Below, piece after piece: positions 33,801 through 46,614 of a stretch of DNA of 64,000 nucleotides. Under the pieces are notes generated by a model. That model saw nothing but the letters and a program-made list of their open reading frames with translations, was not told where the DNA came from and ran no database searches. The DNA is from Tulasnella sp. 424. Lineage: Eukaryota > Basidiomycota > Agaricomycetes > Cantharellales > Tulasnellaceae. Where the stretch lies: NCBI GenBank assembly GCA_019633425.1, contig WSUB01000010.1:62001-126000 (forward strand), read 5' to 3'. Each line of letters opens with the position of its first letter. Within the stretch, counting starts at the first letter, position 1. The position numbers were made by a program, and so were the translations under genes.

Positions 33801-35475
33801 AGATTCCCCGGTGGGCGCTCTTCAGCTTCTGGTGGATGAGCTTGAAGAAGAATCGAAGCGCCAGGAGGATAGCATCCTCGTACTCCGTCCCGATGCAAGG
33901 TGGCAAATTCCACAATCCCTCGTTATCTGGTTGGATGAGCCCCTCGTAATCATTCTTCAACGTACACGCCAACCCGATGGCTAGATGGAAGTCTTCCATC
34001 AGCTGATCGACTGACAAGACGTTGGCTCTCTCCCGCGTTGTCTTGTCCTCCTTTGCTGCTGCGGCGGCGGCTTGCTCTATCATTTGCTTGGCAGTGTCGA
34101 GACGAACGCGAAGGACTCGTTCCATGAGACGTGTTGGGAAAGAGATGATCGTAACGAGCTCCTCCGTAAAGCTGGGCAAGTTCATCTCCCGAAGCGGCTC
34201 GGAGTAGTTCAAGTAGAGGTATCGGGCATTATGAACATGGCCATGAAGGTCGACGAGGGCGCCCCGTTCAAAGGTCCGCTGCAGCCCATCTTCCTTCAAT
34301 ATCCGCTCCACGAACGTACTCGTCTCCTGCTGCGGTCGATCTCCGGATTGGTTCTGCTGCAGCGCCGAAGACGATGCAGCATGCCTCTTGTCCAACGGAA
34401 TTTCGAAATGACTGTTATCTGGATGAGGTGACGATACGTCCAACGACTCGCTCCCCGTCAAGTTCTTGAGATTATCGATGGACCGACGGATAGCGTTGAT
34501 AACGGTGAACCAAGTGTTGAGCGTATCGAGGCGCTGGATGAACTTTTCGGAGCCACATTCGGGTTGGTCTTGACGCATGGCTTTCAGGTTCGGGTACAGC
34601 GCCTCGGCACCGTCCCAACGGCGCAATAACGATGCGACTTGCTTCAGCGGGGAAGGGTCGGAGGAGGAGTAAGACCGTAGTGCCGGAGACGTCGATTGGG
34701 CAGTTGAAATACGGTGCTGCTGTTCTGAGACGTCCAGTGGGCCCGCAACGCGGAAATTCATAATTTCCTCGATCAGAGGAGGGACCATCCTCCGCCTGCG
34801 TTCCTCCAAAATCTCTTTTTCCTGTTCCACGGTCCGACCACGAGGTTTCGCTCGTAATTCCTGCCACAACTCCAGCCTATTGATGCGTTGCGCTTCGTAC
34901 GATTCCAACACGCGTCCGATACGGGTCTTTTCTGAACGCAAGACGTCACCGTTGAGAACGGAGACTAACATCGTCTGCCATTCTAAACGAGCCATGTCTT
35001 CGGCCGTCTTGGGTTCGATGTGCTCATCGTCGGATAATGTGTCTAGGACCCCTACGCCATTCAGACCTCCAGCGACGGTGTCGAGTACCGGACCGTTGGC
35101 GGAGGGACGAACGCCGCGTGGGTGAGCCACGCCGTCATCGTCGTCACTTTCTTCCATGTCGGGGTTTTGTCCAGAAAAATAATAGGGATCATCCTCGTCG
35201 GTTCTACGATATCGCGAGTTGAAATGCGTGAATACTGTCGTCCGAGCGGGTTTAGGTGCGTTTGCGGCGTTGGATTTACGATTGCTGCCGCCTCCGTGCT
35301 TTGAAGCACGCGAACTGGAAGGTGGAGTGGAAGCGAAACTTGGACGAGTTCTGAAGGGGGTATATGGCTGTATAGGGAACTCAGATCCGTCTTCTTCATC
35401 GTCCTCTGCGAGGGTCTGGAGAGAGGAATGACGCGCTGGAGGTGGAATGAGTTCCGTCTTGTTTCTGTGTGGCAT
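30807..35475 (-). CDS. SSK2: Ssk2/Ssk22/Wis4-type MAP kinase kinase kinase (HOG pathway)
   Basis: In fungi this MAP3K is activated by the response regulator Ssk1 and feeds Pbs2 and Hog1 in osmotic and oxidative stress. The start at 35475 (MPHRNKTELIPPPARHSS) opens a Ser-rich, disordered N-terminus. The conserved Ssk2 N-terminal region runs from about 34980 to 32330 (EWQTMLVSVLNGDVLRSEKT, FERGALVDLHGHVHNARYLY, LSVDQLMEDFHLAIGLA, KIRWFSKVLEGVRLRHRKLQ). The kinase domain has a Gly loop GAFGSVYLA, catalytic Lys in AAKEIRF, HRDIKPD (intron) NILLDHNG, DFGAAK, the activation segment ending GTPMYMSPEVI, and subdomain IX DIWSMGCVV. A Pro/Gly-rich insert lies between DFG and GTPMYM (31406-31465). Four introns: about 33.70-33.64, 33.39-33.32, 31.62-31.57 and 31.25-31.18 kb. 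Length ~1,480 residues, normal for the family. Confidence 0.94.
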
Positions 35476-36597
35476 TTTGGCGCGGTTGGGCGAGGAAATT
35501 CAGGGGAGGATGGTCGAGTGGTTTGATAAAATTGGGAGGAGATGATAGATTGTGGCTAGGGTGTTGAGTGGAGGTCTAGCGGAAGCGAAAGATGGGATAT
35601 ATTTGAAAACGATCCAGGTCGCGGTAACGTTGACCGGGGGGGCAGGAAGATTAGAACAAGCGAGAGATTTGCGAATGAGTCTGTCGTTTTAAAAAAATGA
35701 CAGGTCGTCGTTTCAAAGAGCCTTGGAGCCAGCGAGGATGCTGGTCCGGGTTTCGGTTGTGCAATGAGGGGGGTGGACCGTCCAGTAGAAGGAAGGGTGA
35801 TGGGTGTGACGTCTCTCGTGGGCAAGACTGGAATCGAGGCGAGAACGACGAAGGCTCTCCCAACACTTGGACAAGCCGTTCCTTTTCCCATCCACATTCT
35901 ATCCCATGCCACCACCTCGAACCAGTACGCTCAGCCCTATGTCAATCCATCGAGTCTTGGGCCATTGGGCTGAAGTGAAGCCATTCGGTTGTTGGCGAAA
36001 CCCACTTTCGAGACTATGATGATTGGTGTGCAAGGCAAGAGGGGCGTCGTTTCTCTAACTCTGTTTCGACCACCCTCTTTGCTGAAATACTCCATGGGAC
36101 ACCCCAACACGCTCCACACGCCCACTCTCTGGTTCCCTACAGCCACTTATGGATTATCTATGACCACCAGTGCGCTTCTACTTCTACTCGTCGGATCCTA
36201 CAAATACCTGTGCGCAAGGTTGGGGCTTTGGGACCACCTGGAGAAGTGTATCAGGCCTATCCTATCCCCTCGGCTATCAAGTTCGACCGGCACTCCGAAA
36301 GACGCCGTCGTCAATCAGCAATCCGGTCTAGCCCAAAACCCAAATATCGACGCATTTGATTACATTTGTCAGCGGCTTCGAAAAATCTCCTTTGCCCCTG
36401 CCGATATCGCCACACTTGGTCGTGCAGATCATCCAGCCCGAATATGACGGGGGATTGCGACATTTTTTCTTATTGCCCTTATCGCTCGTCTCTTCAGCCC
36501 ATTGAAGCGATGATTTAAAGAAGAGGTCGCTGTCGAGCATTTCGGTCTGTGCAAACCAAAGACCCCCCTTTTTTTCACCCTCGTTTGAAGTAAACTC
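35476..36597. other. Intergenic, 1.1 kb, between SSK2 and the carbonic anhydrase
   Basis: Divergent promoter space for two genes. A plus-strand open frame ends at 36447 and has an ATG at 36094; it would encode 117 residues with one hydrophobic stretch (TTSALLLLLVGSYKYL). I see no homology, splice support or codon signature, so I do not call it a gene. A tRNA-like A-box at about 35510 has no matching B-box. Confidence 0.5.
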
Positions 36598-37329
36598 ATG
36601 TCTGTTGCCGCCGAATTCGCCAAAGCAAACGAGGGCTACGTCAAGTCTTTCGGTGCAAAGTCCTCTCTTGCCTTGCCCCCTGCACGCAAGGTTGTCATCA
36701 TAACGTTCGTCATTTGAGGTCCTCTATACCGGGTCTGGAAGTCTGTAGGCCTAATGATCGACGACGCATTGTAGCTGCATGGACGCACGTATCGACCCGG
36801 CGGCGAGTCTAGGCATCAAGGAGGGTGACGCACATGTCATCCGTAATGCCGGTGGACGAGCGTAAGTCTTTGGCATTTCCTACACTCAGAGAGCGTTGGC
36901 AATGGGTGTAGCTCATTCGGGGGATTTGCTGCGTGTCAGTCAAGAAGCCCTGCGCAGCGTCATCATCAGCCAGCAACTCCTTGGAACTCGCGAAGTGGTC
37001 CTGTTCCATCATACAGATTGCGGCATGCTTACTTTCAAGGATGACGTTCTGCGGGCCAAGCTTAAGGAGTCGGTCAAGGCAGACGTTCGGGAGGCTGTTG
37101 GTCCGGCGGTGGACCAGATTTCATTCCTTCCGTTCCCTGACCTTGGTAAGCCTTCGGTTCAGCGCATACTTTGAATTTTCCTTTAAACGATATGCCTGGC
37201 TCAGAACAATCCATCAAGGAGGACGTGGCGTTCTTGAAGGGCTCCCCTCTTGTGTTGGAGGAGACCAAGAGCAAGATCACAGGTTGGGTCTATGACGTAT
37301 ATTCTGGTAAAGTGACTCAAGTTGTCTAA
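36598..37329 (+). CDS. Beta-class carbonic anhydrase
   Basis: Reversible CO2 hydration, supplying bicarbonate and, in fungi, CO2 sensing. The start at 36598 gives [18 protein letters not shown]. The zinc site is complete: CMDAR (Cys ligand plus the Asp-Arg dyad) after an intron near 36704-36774, followed by [17 protein letters not shown], and HHTDCGM supplying the His and second Cys ligands (about 37010-37030). The remainder ([36 protein letters not shown]) ends at TAA 37327-37329. About 170 residues in four exons, the short form common in basidiomycetes. No mitochondrial leader is obvious, so cytosolic is likeliest. Confidence 0.92.
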
Positions 37330-37951
37330 GGACGGTCTAGCTAGTTATGTAAGCAGTGCGACTTGTAAATATCAAATATGTGATTGTGTGCAGCGCTATC
37401 TTATCTCCGGACCTGATTGCCAAATTGGGAAAATTGCCCCTCCATAACCGAACGACCTCCGTCTGCATACTCCATATGAAAATCATTCAAACCCTGCATC
37501 ACATGGAATCAGCTCGCCTCGGCAGCTGCAGGGTTAATGTTGTTGTTCGGCCCGTAACGAGACCCGACGAAAGGCGGTCCGAAATGCCAGCCAAGGGATT
37601 CGCCACGTCCCTCCGATATGCTTGCGCCGTCCGACTGAGATTGCAAAGTCACATGTGGAGATCTCTTGGATGGGAAAGTCCTAATGCGCCCGGTTAACGG
37701 CTCCTTCCGTTTCCAATGCAAGAGCGAGTGTCATCGGCCGAAACGTGAGCTGGAGAGATTTGGGCTCATATCCGACACATCGGCTCTGACTCGCTGCCAT
37801 CTCGCCGTGGTCCTAGAAATTTGCCGTTGACAGCATCGCTGCTACTCACTCACTCCTCTTCCCCTCCCTCTGCACCCGCTCTCATATATCTATCATCATC
37901 AACCCCTCTTCATATCCATCTACACACATTAGACAAAAAAAATCAGCCATC
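37330..37951. promoter_or_regulatory. Promoter region of homocitrate synthase
   Basis: About 620 bp without a recognised gene. The last ~110 bp (37840-37950) are strongly pyrimidine-rich, with a TATA-like catatatc at 37883-37890, about 65 bp before the start codon. The pattern suits a strongly expressed metabolic gene. I saw no certain TGACTC-type Gcn4 site. Confidence 0.4.
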
Positions 37952-39828
37952 ATGTCCTGCAGCTGCCACACCGCTTCCACCCCAACAACGGCCAACAAGG
38001 CAGAAATGGTCCCCGTCGACCTTAGCCAACCAAATGGCTCAGCATCACCCCCCAACGGTGCTCAGGTCGTCAACGGCTGCGTTCCTAACAAGAACGGCGT
38101 GTTGAAGCGACAAGGCGCGACGCACAACGGTCCTCATCGCCCAACAACCAACACGACCGCCCACCAGACCAACCCCTATGCTCCCCGCTATGCTGATTTC
38201 TTGAGCAACGTCTCCAACTTCAACATCATCGAAAGCACACTTCGAGGTTCGCCCTAAACCCCTCATACCTCCAGCGAATCGCAATGTAGACTGATTCAAT
38301 TACTTTTTTAACCTTTCCCGTGTCGCTTCGAAACTCGAAAATGTAAACACACGCCCACACTTAGAGGGAGAGCAGTTCGCCAACGCCTTCTTCGACACCG
38401 AGACCAAGATCAAGATCGCCAAGGCTCTCGATGCCTTTGGTGTGGAGTACATCGAGCTTACCTCTCCGGCAGCTTCAGAACAGTCTCGGGCGGATTGCGA
38501 GGCTATTTGCAAGCTTGGTTTGAAGGCCAAGATCCTCACCCACATTCGGTGCCACATGGACGATGCCCGAATTGCCGTTGAAACTGGTGAGATGCCTCGA
38601 AGGCTTTCTTGTTATAAGGGAATACGACGCTTACCAAATCGTTCGACGATAGGCGTCGACGGAGTGGACGTCGTCATTGGCACCTCCTCTTTCCTCCGCG
38701 AATTCTCACATGGCAAGGACATGACTTACATCACCAAGACCGCCATCGAAGTGATCAACTTTGTCAAGTCCAAGGGAATCGAAGTCCGTTTCTCCTCGGA
38801 AGATTCCTTCCGATCCGACTTGGTCGACCTTTTGTCCATCTACCAAACCGTCGACAAGATCGGCGTTAACCGCGTCGGTGTCGCTGATACCGTCGGATGC
38901 GCCAACCCTCGTCAGGTGTACGACCTCGTGAGGACTTTAAGAGGCGTTGTGAGCTGCGATATCGAGATTCACTTGCACAATGACACTGGAATGGGTGGGT
39001 CTCTGGAAGAGGTTTCGCCCCGCCAATCGCGTCGCTGAAGTTTCTCCTCCGCCCCGTCTTAGCTATCGCAAATGCTTACACTGCCCTTGAAGCCGGTGTA
39101 ACCCACATTGATACCTGTAAGAGCCCGAGGATGAACCCCGAGAAATTCGGGAACTGATACCGAGGATTCTTTCAGCTGTTCTCGGCATTGGCGAACGCGT
39201 TGGGATCACCCCTCTAGGTGGTCTCGTCGCCTGCCTCTACGCTGCCAATCCGGAATACGTCAAGTCCAAGTATAACCTGCCTATGCTCCGAGAAATCGAG
39301 AACTTGGTCGCCGAAGCAGTCGAAGTCGCCATCCCATTCTGCAACCCCATCACGTACGTCTTCACATCCTCCCTCCAGTACCGCCCTTCCATGCTAACGT
39401 CGAATACGCCTTTTACTCTTTTTCAATATAGCGGATACTGTGCATTCACGCACAAGGCCGGTATCCACGCCAAAGCCATCCTCAACAACCCATCCACCTA
39501 CGAAATCCTCAAGCCCGAAGACTTTGGTCTGACTCGCTACGTCTCCATCGGACACCGTCTCACAGGCTGGAACGCGGTCAAGTCTCGTGTCGAGCAACTC
39601 CAACTCAACATGACCGACGAGCAGATCAAGGATGCTACCGCCAAGATCAAGGAGCTCGCAGACGTTCGCACTCAGAGCATGGAGGACGTTGATACCGTTC
39701 TCCGTGTCTACCACAGCGGTATCGTCTCAGGAGAGATGTCTGTGGGAGAGTCCAAGGTTCTTGACAAGCTCCTCGAGAGGCACCGTTCACAATCAATTGC
39801 CCGTGGTCGCTCTCCTCCCTCTCCTTGA
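37952..39828 (+). CDS. LYS20: Homocitrate synthase (first step of the alpha-aminoadipate lysine pathway)
   Basis: Condenses acetyl-CoA with 2-oxoglutarate to homocitrate. The start at 37952 (MSCSCHTAS) precedes a ~70-residue Asn/Thr/Pro-rich extension not seen in bacterial enzymes. Catalytic barrel motifs are intact: [20 protein letters not shown] (intron within the REGEQ motif), [78 protein letters not shown] and HLHNDTGM with the metal-binding HxH-type site. An intron splits HIDT from [16 protein letters not shown]. The regulatory and dimer region has [20 protein letters not shown]. It ends in a Ser/Arg-rich tail at 39828. Five introns. Either LYS20 or LYS21 nomenclature would do. Lysine feedback inhibition is known for the family. 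Confidence 0.95.
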
Positions 39829-40134
39829 ACAAAAAGGGACGTCAAGTCCTAATGTATCCTCTGAACCTCCGCGGCGTCGGAATCTTTAATATATCTGGTC
39901 GGATAGATGGACTACTACTCCTGTGTATGATAGACGGTAGCAACTGCAATGAATTTTTAAGTGAAAGATGTGGGCAAGTTTATATGTCTAAGCTACAGAT
40001 GAACGAAACACGATGCAGCCAACACAATAATGCGATAAAATGCTATGCAAAGGAAAACCACGAAATGTACCCCAAGAAAGAATCAACCATAAAGCCCAAG
40101 CGTGTGTACGGAGAAAAGAAAATTCAGGGAAAAA
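39829..40134. other. Convergent 3' region, homocitrate synthase and histidine kinase
   Basis: 306 bp between stop codons, A/T-rich in the centre. Presumably both 3' UTRs; nothing else seen. Confidence 0.5.
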
Positions 40135-43100
40135 TTATCCCGTCTTGAAACGAATAAATAAGTCCTCCACCGTCCCAAATGCGACAGGCTTCACCAAACT
40201 GAGAACCAAACGGGTCAGCAACGGGTAAAACGTAAACATTAAGGAGATTCGGAGCACGCACTAGCCGTCCATTCCACAAGCAAATGCCTTTCGTTTATCC
40301 TCACTCGAAGCCAATCCTGTTACCGCAAAGATCCTTGCACGTTGATTGGAACTCTTAGATGACCCTTCGTTCCCATTTCGCAAAGTCTCGATCTTCCGGA
40401 TTTCTTGAGCTGCATCATAGCCTAATTCGAAGAATGTCAATCTCCGCTACAGTCTAAACCTGGGTTTTGGTTGCGCACCATTCATGCGAGGCATGGAAAG
40501 GTCCATGAGGATGACTATTGAAAAGGATATTAGCAAAATGATTGGTCATCAAAGTGTCGGTCCCATACCACTGAGGAGGTAGGTGGGTCAGCATGTATTT
40601 CGAGCATCGAATATAACTAGGTCGTACGCACTTGAAAAAGTTGGGTGGGTGCTCTTTAAAAATCTCAACCGCCTCTAGCCCATCTGTCGCCTGTCGCCAT
40701 TCGTATTTCTGTTTCACAAGACATAAGTCGCATCCGAGAAGGTGCTAACCACCCGAGCCCACCTTCTTGTTCAGCCAACTGCTGAGAACCTTCCGGTTGA
40801 CATGGTTGTCGTCCACCAACAGTACCACTGGCTTCCAATCCTGATCCACTTTTCCTACAATCGACCGCAGCATGACACTGCCGTTCGATGTGATCTCGAC
40901 CATTGAGGACTCCGATGAACTGGCGAGTGGGCTGTCAACCCCGCCGGCCCTCGATGCAGTCGGAGTGTCGGGACTGTATTCGTTCTTGAGGATCGTCCCA
41001 GCGTACGTGGAGCTTCGTTGCCCTAGGGCAGGACGTGGCGTCGACTCCCTGTGCTCTTCGGAACGCCGGCGAGTCAGGGAAACTGGCGTTTGCGCCAGAT
41101 GTTGCCAACTACCTTGAGGCGAATCACGCGGCGAAATTGGCGTTGAATAAGCGCTGTCTCTGTCCGATTCCGACCCCTCCTGAGCCGTGCGGAAGGATAA
41201 TGAGCGTTGGCTTGCCGAAGAAGACGGGCTCTGACGGAGGCCGTCCATTTTGGAAACCGCCGTTCGGAACGCCTCTTCCAATTTCGTAGGTCCTTTCGGC
41301 TTGAAGATCAGTCGGCACCAACCTCCGAGTCGTTCAAACGCGCTGATGACAGCCATGACCTCCGGGTCCCCGCGCGACCAGTGCATAAAGACCACTGGGC
41401 GCGCAAAGTCCCGAGCTGCCGTCAAATCCGACACCATGCTCACATCCTCGTTGATCAAGAGAATATCCCCGAGGTCATCTTCCTCTTCGGGTGTGACTCG
41501 AAAACCCCACCAGTCGACCAGATAATTGATCGTGATTTCTCTTAGCGTGGCGACCCCTTTGTGGCTGGTATCGAAGCCGAGCATGGTGACGCTGATGGAC
41601 TGGGAAGGCTGCACGATGAGCTTTGGCGGGTGGTCGCTAGCCGCATCGACGCGCAGCAAGACGCTTATCGAAGTCCCTTGGCCCTCCTCACTACGGACAG
41701 TCGGTTTACCCCCAAGGGCACGAGAAATTTGGTTGACGATCGATAAGCCGAGGCCCGTTCCCGACTGAAGCGGATCCTCTTGCGAGAACGCCTCCCACAT
41801 GCGATTCTGGAGTGAAAAGCGAGTTAGATCCACAAGCTCTGACGGATCAAATGGGAGACAGGCGGCCTATACCTGCTGGAACTCTTTGGTGATGCCCTGG
41901 TGCGCCACAGTCAATACTCGTTTCAACGTTTTAAGTGCCGTAACGTACCTTCCCGGTGTCTGTGACGGTTATCTCGATAGAGATCTTGCCGTCAACGTGT
42001 GGCTCCATCATGACTTCATCTAGCCGAACCCGAATGAAGCCGTCCTAATAGAACAAGTGCGCTCAGCTAAAGTATCCTCGTTGGACTTGTGAGTTGGCCG
42101 CACCTTGGTGAACTTGATGCTATTGGAGATCAAGTTCATCAAAATTCGTCGGATTCCAGCTTTGTCAGACTTGATCCACCACCCCTAAAATCATTTGTTG
42201 CCCATCAGCTAACCGTTCCATCAGAACGTGGCATGACATCAAGACACCTTCTCGCGAAGACCAATGTCAGACATGATCTCAACCCACTGCGGCGTCTTCC
42301 GCTTGTGGTTCTGGAAGATTTCAGGGCTTTGAGAGCGGTTCGGGGGGCAATAATAACTTCCAATCGATTCCTCGGCAGCCTCTGCACGTGCTCTAGAGCC
42401 GATCCAGCAAGTCTCCACTACGAAAGGAGTCCAGGTTATGCTCTGTTTTATGACGCCTGCATACTCAAGCTTACCAGTCTCGTCGATGAGCAGTGCAAGG
42501 TCGAATCTAAACCGTGTCGTTAGTTGACTGGTTTCCACCCAAATGGACCACTGGCTTACTTGACGGGTTGGACGTTGTACCGGTGACTGCTGTCTTTGGA
42601 CTTTCCACTCAGTTTCGTGAAGTCTAAGACGTGGTTTACGGTCTCTGAAAGCTCTTCTGCAGACTCCACGACGGTCTTGAGATAGTCGTCTTGAGTGTAG
42701 GTCAGACGAGTCCCTTTCAAAAGGTCTGCAGCTGCCACAATCTAAGCAAAGTAGATGATTAGTACGGGTTAAAAGAGAGCCTTTAAACAGCCCCACTCAC
42801 TCCGTGGAGTGGAGTTCTTAGTTCGTGAGAGATACTGGAACCGCATTTCCTCAGCGTCACTTCAACTGGTCCTGATGGAGGCACTTACTTTGAGATAAAG
42901 TTCGTCTTAGCGGTATTCGCCACCGTCATCCTATGCTTCAAGACCACAGACAAGATGATGACTCCAACAGCACGCAGGTACTGAAGCTCGTATCCTTCCA
43001 TGACATGCATGACGCCCTTCCGGGTATAGGCGCATAACATGAAAATCGGCCTCTTGTCAACGTCGAATACTGGGACCACTGCATATCCACAACCGTTTCA

Positions 43101-46100
43101 GCAATCGCCCCTTTGTTTTGCCGAGAGGGCCATCAGTTCAAAAAGAAGAGACACGTACTCATTGTGTACTGTGGGTTCGATGGCACAAACCGCTTGAAGC
43201 ATTTGGGCAACCGCTCGTAAATCCTTCCTTCGGGGCAAGTCAACAAGAACTTGGACAAAACGGCATGCTCTTCACTCGAAATGATGTCATCTCTAATCGG
43301 GTTAGATTCCTCTTCGTCCGCAGCGTGAACCGGCAGCGGTGCGATTGGTCCAAATTCCGTCTTGCGTTGAACCGCCGAGTGCATCGTAGGGGAACCCGAA
43401 GCCGGTGAACCACCGTACGCGTTCCCAATGTACAATGTTGTTTTCTTTCCGGAGGTGTCCACAGAATCAACCGCCTCAAAGTGCGAGAGGTCCATAATGA
43501 CGCACCCGCTGACATCGAGCGTCTTCCTGACCAGGCTCGCAGCCTTTTGATACACGTTGGCCATGTCGAAAGCAGCTTCCTTGGGATCCTCTGAAACGTC
43601 CGTCTCGAGACAGTCTCGAGTAAATTGCTCCATCGAAGTCTGAATCCTATCTCGAATGCTCAATTGAATCTAAAGCAGGGTCAAAAATCACGTTTGGTCA
43701 ACACGTCTGTGGATCCAAGAAAGGACTGACGTGCTCCATTACCTTATCCTTCCACAACTCCATCTCGCGCATGACGATGGTAGCAAATTCTTTCAGCGCG
43801 TGACGGGTACGTGGAGAGGTTTCTAATTTCGGTTCCGAGTCGAATATGCAGAGCCTGGTGAAGAAGCAACACCTCGTCGTCAGCAACAAAGGCGAACGGG
43901 GATATGATTTTTTTTAAATCTGCCTCACGTTCCGATATTGTGTCCATCCGGAGTCTTCAACGGCGCACCAGCATAGAACTTAATCTTCGGGCCCGAAGTC
44001 ACGCACGGATTATTCGCAAACCTCCAATCCTTGGACGCATCCGGAACAATCACCGGTTCCGCCGACTTTTGAAGTATCGTGTGACTGCACATCGATATCG
44101 TCCGATCCGCTTCAGGCATATCAAGCCCCACGTCAGCCTTGTGCCACTGTCGATTGTCCGCTATCAACGTGATCACGACTCCTTTCGTGTTAAACACCAA
44201 TTTGGCCAGATGGACGATCCGGTCGAAATTGGGGTCCTTGGGCGTATCGAGGATGTTGTACCGGTACAGCGCTTTCCGTCGGTCCATTTCGTTGGGCGGC
44301 ATAGGTGGGATGAGATAGCCTGCTGTCGCATACCAAGCTTCGAATAGGCTTGGGTGGCCGATCGTCCCTGGTATAGGATACATAGCGCCTGCAGCAGCCA
44401 AGATGTACACGGCGTCTTGCTTCGATTGCGGGTCGTTGTATATTATACGTGAGGTTCCGTCTGGCATGGTGGAACCTAGATCTTGCACCATGCCCGGAAG
44501 CAACTGAGCTTCGATGGTTTCGTATCGACCCCCTGGAGTACGAGGAACCGGGCCAGCGTTGAGCAGACCTGAAGCCGACGGCGACCGTTCAGCTTCAGGT
44601 GCTTCTTTCGCCGGCGGACTGGATAAATCTTTGACATTGTTAAAATAGTCGCCAGTCGGGTTGTTGGCGGCTTGGGCAGGTACGGACGCTGCACCGGGTG
44701 CACACAGCAGGCCTGGAAAGGCCAAATATGCGACCAACGTCCCCCCTGGAGTACGCGTCGTACCGCTCTGAAGTGGCGAAGAGCGGTGGAAATAGTCCCC
44801 TCCGTTCCCTACAGATCGTTCTTGTAATACTCCCGGAGATACGATGTGCGTCGTACCTTCCACGGCGAGCTCTGCTTCCGATTCGGGCTTCTCGCTCGGG
44901 CTGCCCACTGGGCTTCCTTTAATCGATTCCAGACTGGGGGTAAGGGGACGGCTGCTCCACGACCTCGTATGCGACGGAGGATCGCTTTCATACCCCGACT
45001 TGGTGATAGAAGACGAAGAAATCCCACTTCGTACAGCCTGAGGACTGCGATAGTCTCGACGAGGAGAACGGTAGCCTCGCGTGTCGCCTTGTCGTGGGCC
45101 TGGACTGCGAGGCGTTCGTGGTGTACCTTCTGGGTTCATCCGTCTGAGCGGATCAGTGAGCTCGTACTCGGGTGAAGGGAGTGCAAGAGGGGCAACGTTG
45201 ACGCTAGCCCCAGCCCATCGAACGGTCGCAGCGGCAGTGACGCTGTCCGCTGACGGACCAGGAGGCAGATGGTCTTCCGATGCGTCAACTTTGGGAAGGG
45301 GATCGCTTCCGGTGCTTCGGAGGTTCGGACGGCCAGACGGTAACATGAGGGGAAAACCAGAGGTGGGGGTGCCCTTTGCGGGCGGTGTAGGAGCAACCAA
45401 TTGGACATTCGGTGCTGAGCGGAGATCTGGTGCTTCTGCACCTCGACGTTGAGCAATCGAAGGAGTGGGTGTTCCGGATGGGGTGCGGACCGCTGGTGAG
45501 GTTGGAAAGGCTACCGAGGAAGCGATGGGGATGACGGGGCCACTTTCTGGGGGATGATTGAATGGGTGGGTTGGGCGGTTGATGGAACTCGATGAAGTTG
45601 GCGACGATTGCACTCCCGCAGAAGTAGCCGTCGCCGGGGGAGTGAAAGAAGGATGAACGGTTGATGCACGCCGTAATGATGCGGTTGGTGGAGATGGCCG
45701 AGCTATGGTTGAGGGTGGTGTTTTCCGTGGAGGGTGAGGAATCTTGAACGGGTCCCAAAGACCATCAGCATAGGCCCTCATGAACGTCTGCCAGTCGCGT
45801 GGTTCAAAGTCGATTGAATGTGCTGGAGAAGCTGCGGCCGGGGCACCGGGTATTGGCCAATCTTGGCCTGAAAGACGGGCCGGAGAGGGATCCGGGCGCG
45901 GCGAGGTTACACCAAGTTGGCTGGATGACGAACCTGAAGGGACTGTCATGGCAAAAGGGGTGTTGATGAGTACGCCGTTTGCATCGAGGGTGAAAAAAAT
46001 AAATATGTCTCACCGGCAACGCCATCGATTACTGTTTCCTCGAGCTCCCTTCTCAAGTCCGGAAGTGCCCCCAAACGGGAATGGGCACGAGTCGGACGGC

Positions 46101-46614
46101 GTGTAATGGGTTCCAACATCACGCCAGCAGTCGGCTGTTCAAGAGCGCTGCTGGTACTGGCCTCTGCGGTGCTCGGCCGGGATGGGTAGTCATCGTCGAT
46201 TGCTGGAGGTAAACCTAGGTTCTGGAGACTGTTTGGTGAATGGGCTGGTAAGAGTTGCTGCCTTGAAGTGCCTTCTCCTGTGGGAGCGGTGGCCGGACGG
46301 GGTGATCTGCGTGAAGGCTTCTTTTTTGGGAGTGGACGACTTGCGGTAGCGGCAGAAGAATATGAAGGGGAAATAGAAGAGACGGGGTTTGGCCTTGTTG
46401 AAGAAGAAAAAGGCTCCGAGTTGGGAGAGACTGAGGACTCGGGAGTTGGTGGAGTTGGGGCACTGCTCATTGGAGTCAGTGTAATTGAAGAGCCTCCGCT
46501 GCTGTGAGACTCGAGGTGAGGACGAGCCATTGGTGGAGGAGGAGATGGTGGACTCGTCCGGACTTGTTGATCCGGCGGCGGAGTCGGTGGGGGCGGCTGG
46601 GAAGAACCGTCCAT
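40135..46614 (-). CDS. Hybrid sensor histidine kinase with GAF domain and two receiver modules
   Basis: Starts a multistep phosphorelay; in fungi such kinases act through Ypd1 on Ssk1 and Skn7. A long Pro/Ser-rich N-terminus (from 46614, MDGSSQPPPPTPPP) contains DWQTFMRAYADGLWDPFKIP, a segment conserved in this fungal class. A GAF domain covers about 44290-43900 and beyond (YNILDTPKDPNFDRIVHLAK, DRTISMCSHTIL). The H-box SISHELRTPLHG has its phospho-His codon at 42825-42827. The N-box LMNLISNSIKFTK lies at about 42095-42135 and the G-box GTGLGLSIVNQISRALGG at about 41700-41760. A degenerate receiver follows (41233-41587), then a true receiver: VVLLVDDNHVNRKVLSSWL, phospho-Asp in ILMDLSMPRMN (40501-40503), and LVKPVAFGTVEDL after the last intron. 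Stop at 40135. At least ten introns; joins around 43.9-42.0 kb are approximate. Confidence 0.9.

Noticed and set aside
35508..35600. tRNA-like A-box (ggtcgagtggtt) upstream of SSK2
   Set aside because: No GGTTCRA B-box, no acceptor-stem pairing and no anticodon arm follow within 90 nt, so it is chance.
36094..36447. 117-codon plus-strand frame with a hydrophobic stretch before the carbonic anhydrase
   Set aside because: No homology, no splice context, and it sits in promoter space; kept only as a note in the intergenic entry.
43904..46507. Several antisense open frames over the histidine kinase, up to ~145 codons
   Set aside because: They mirror the GC-rich, Pro/Ser-coding kinase exons and have no protein-like features of their own.
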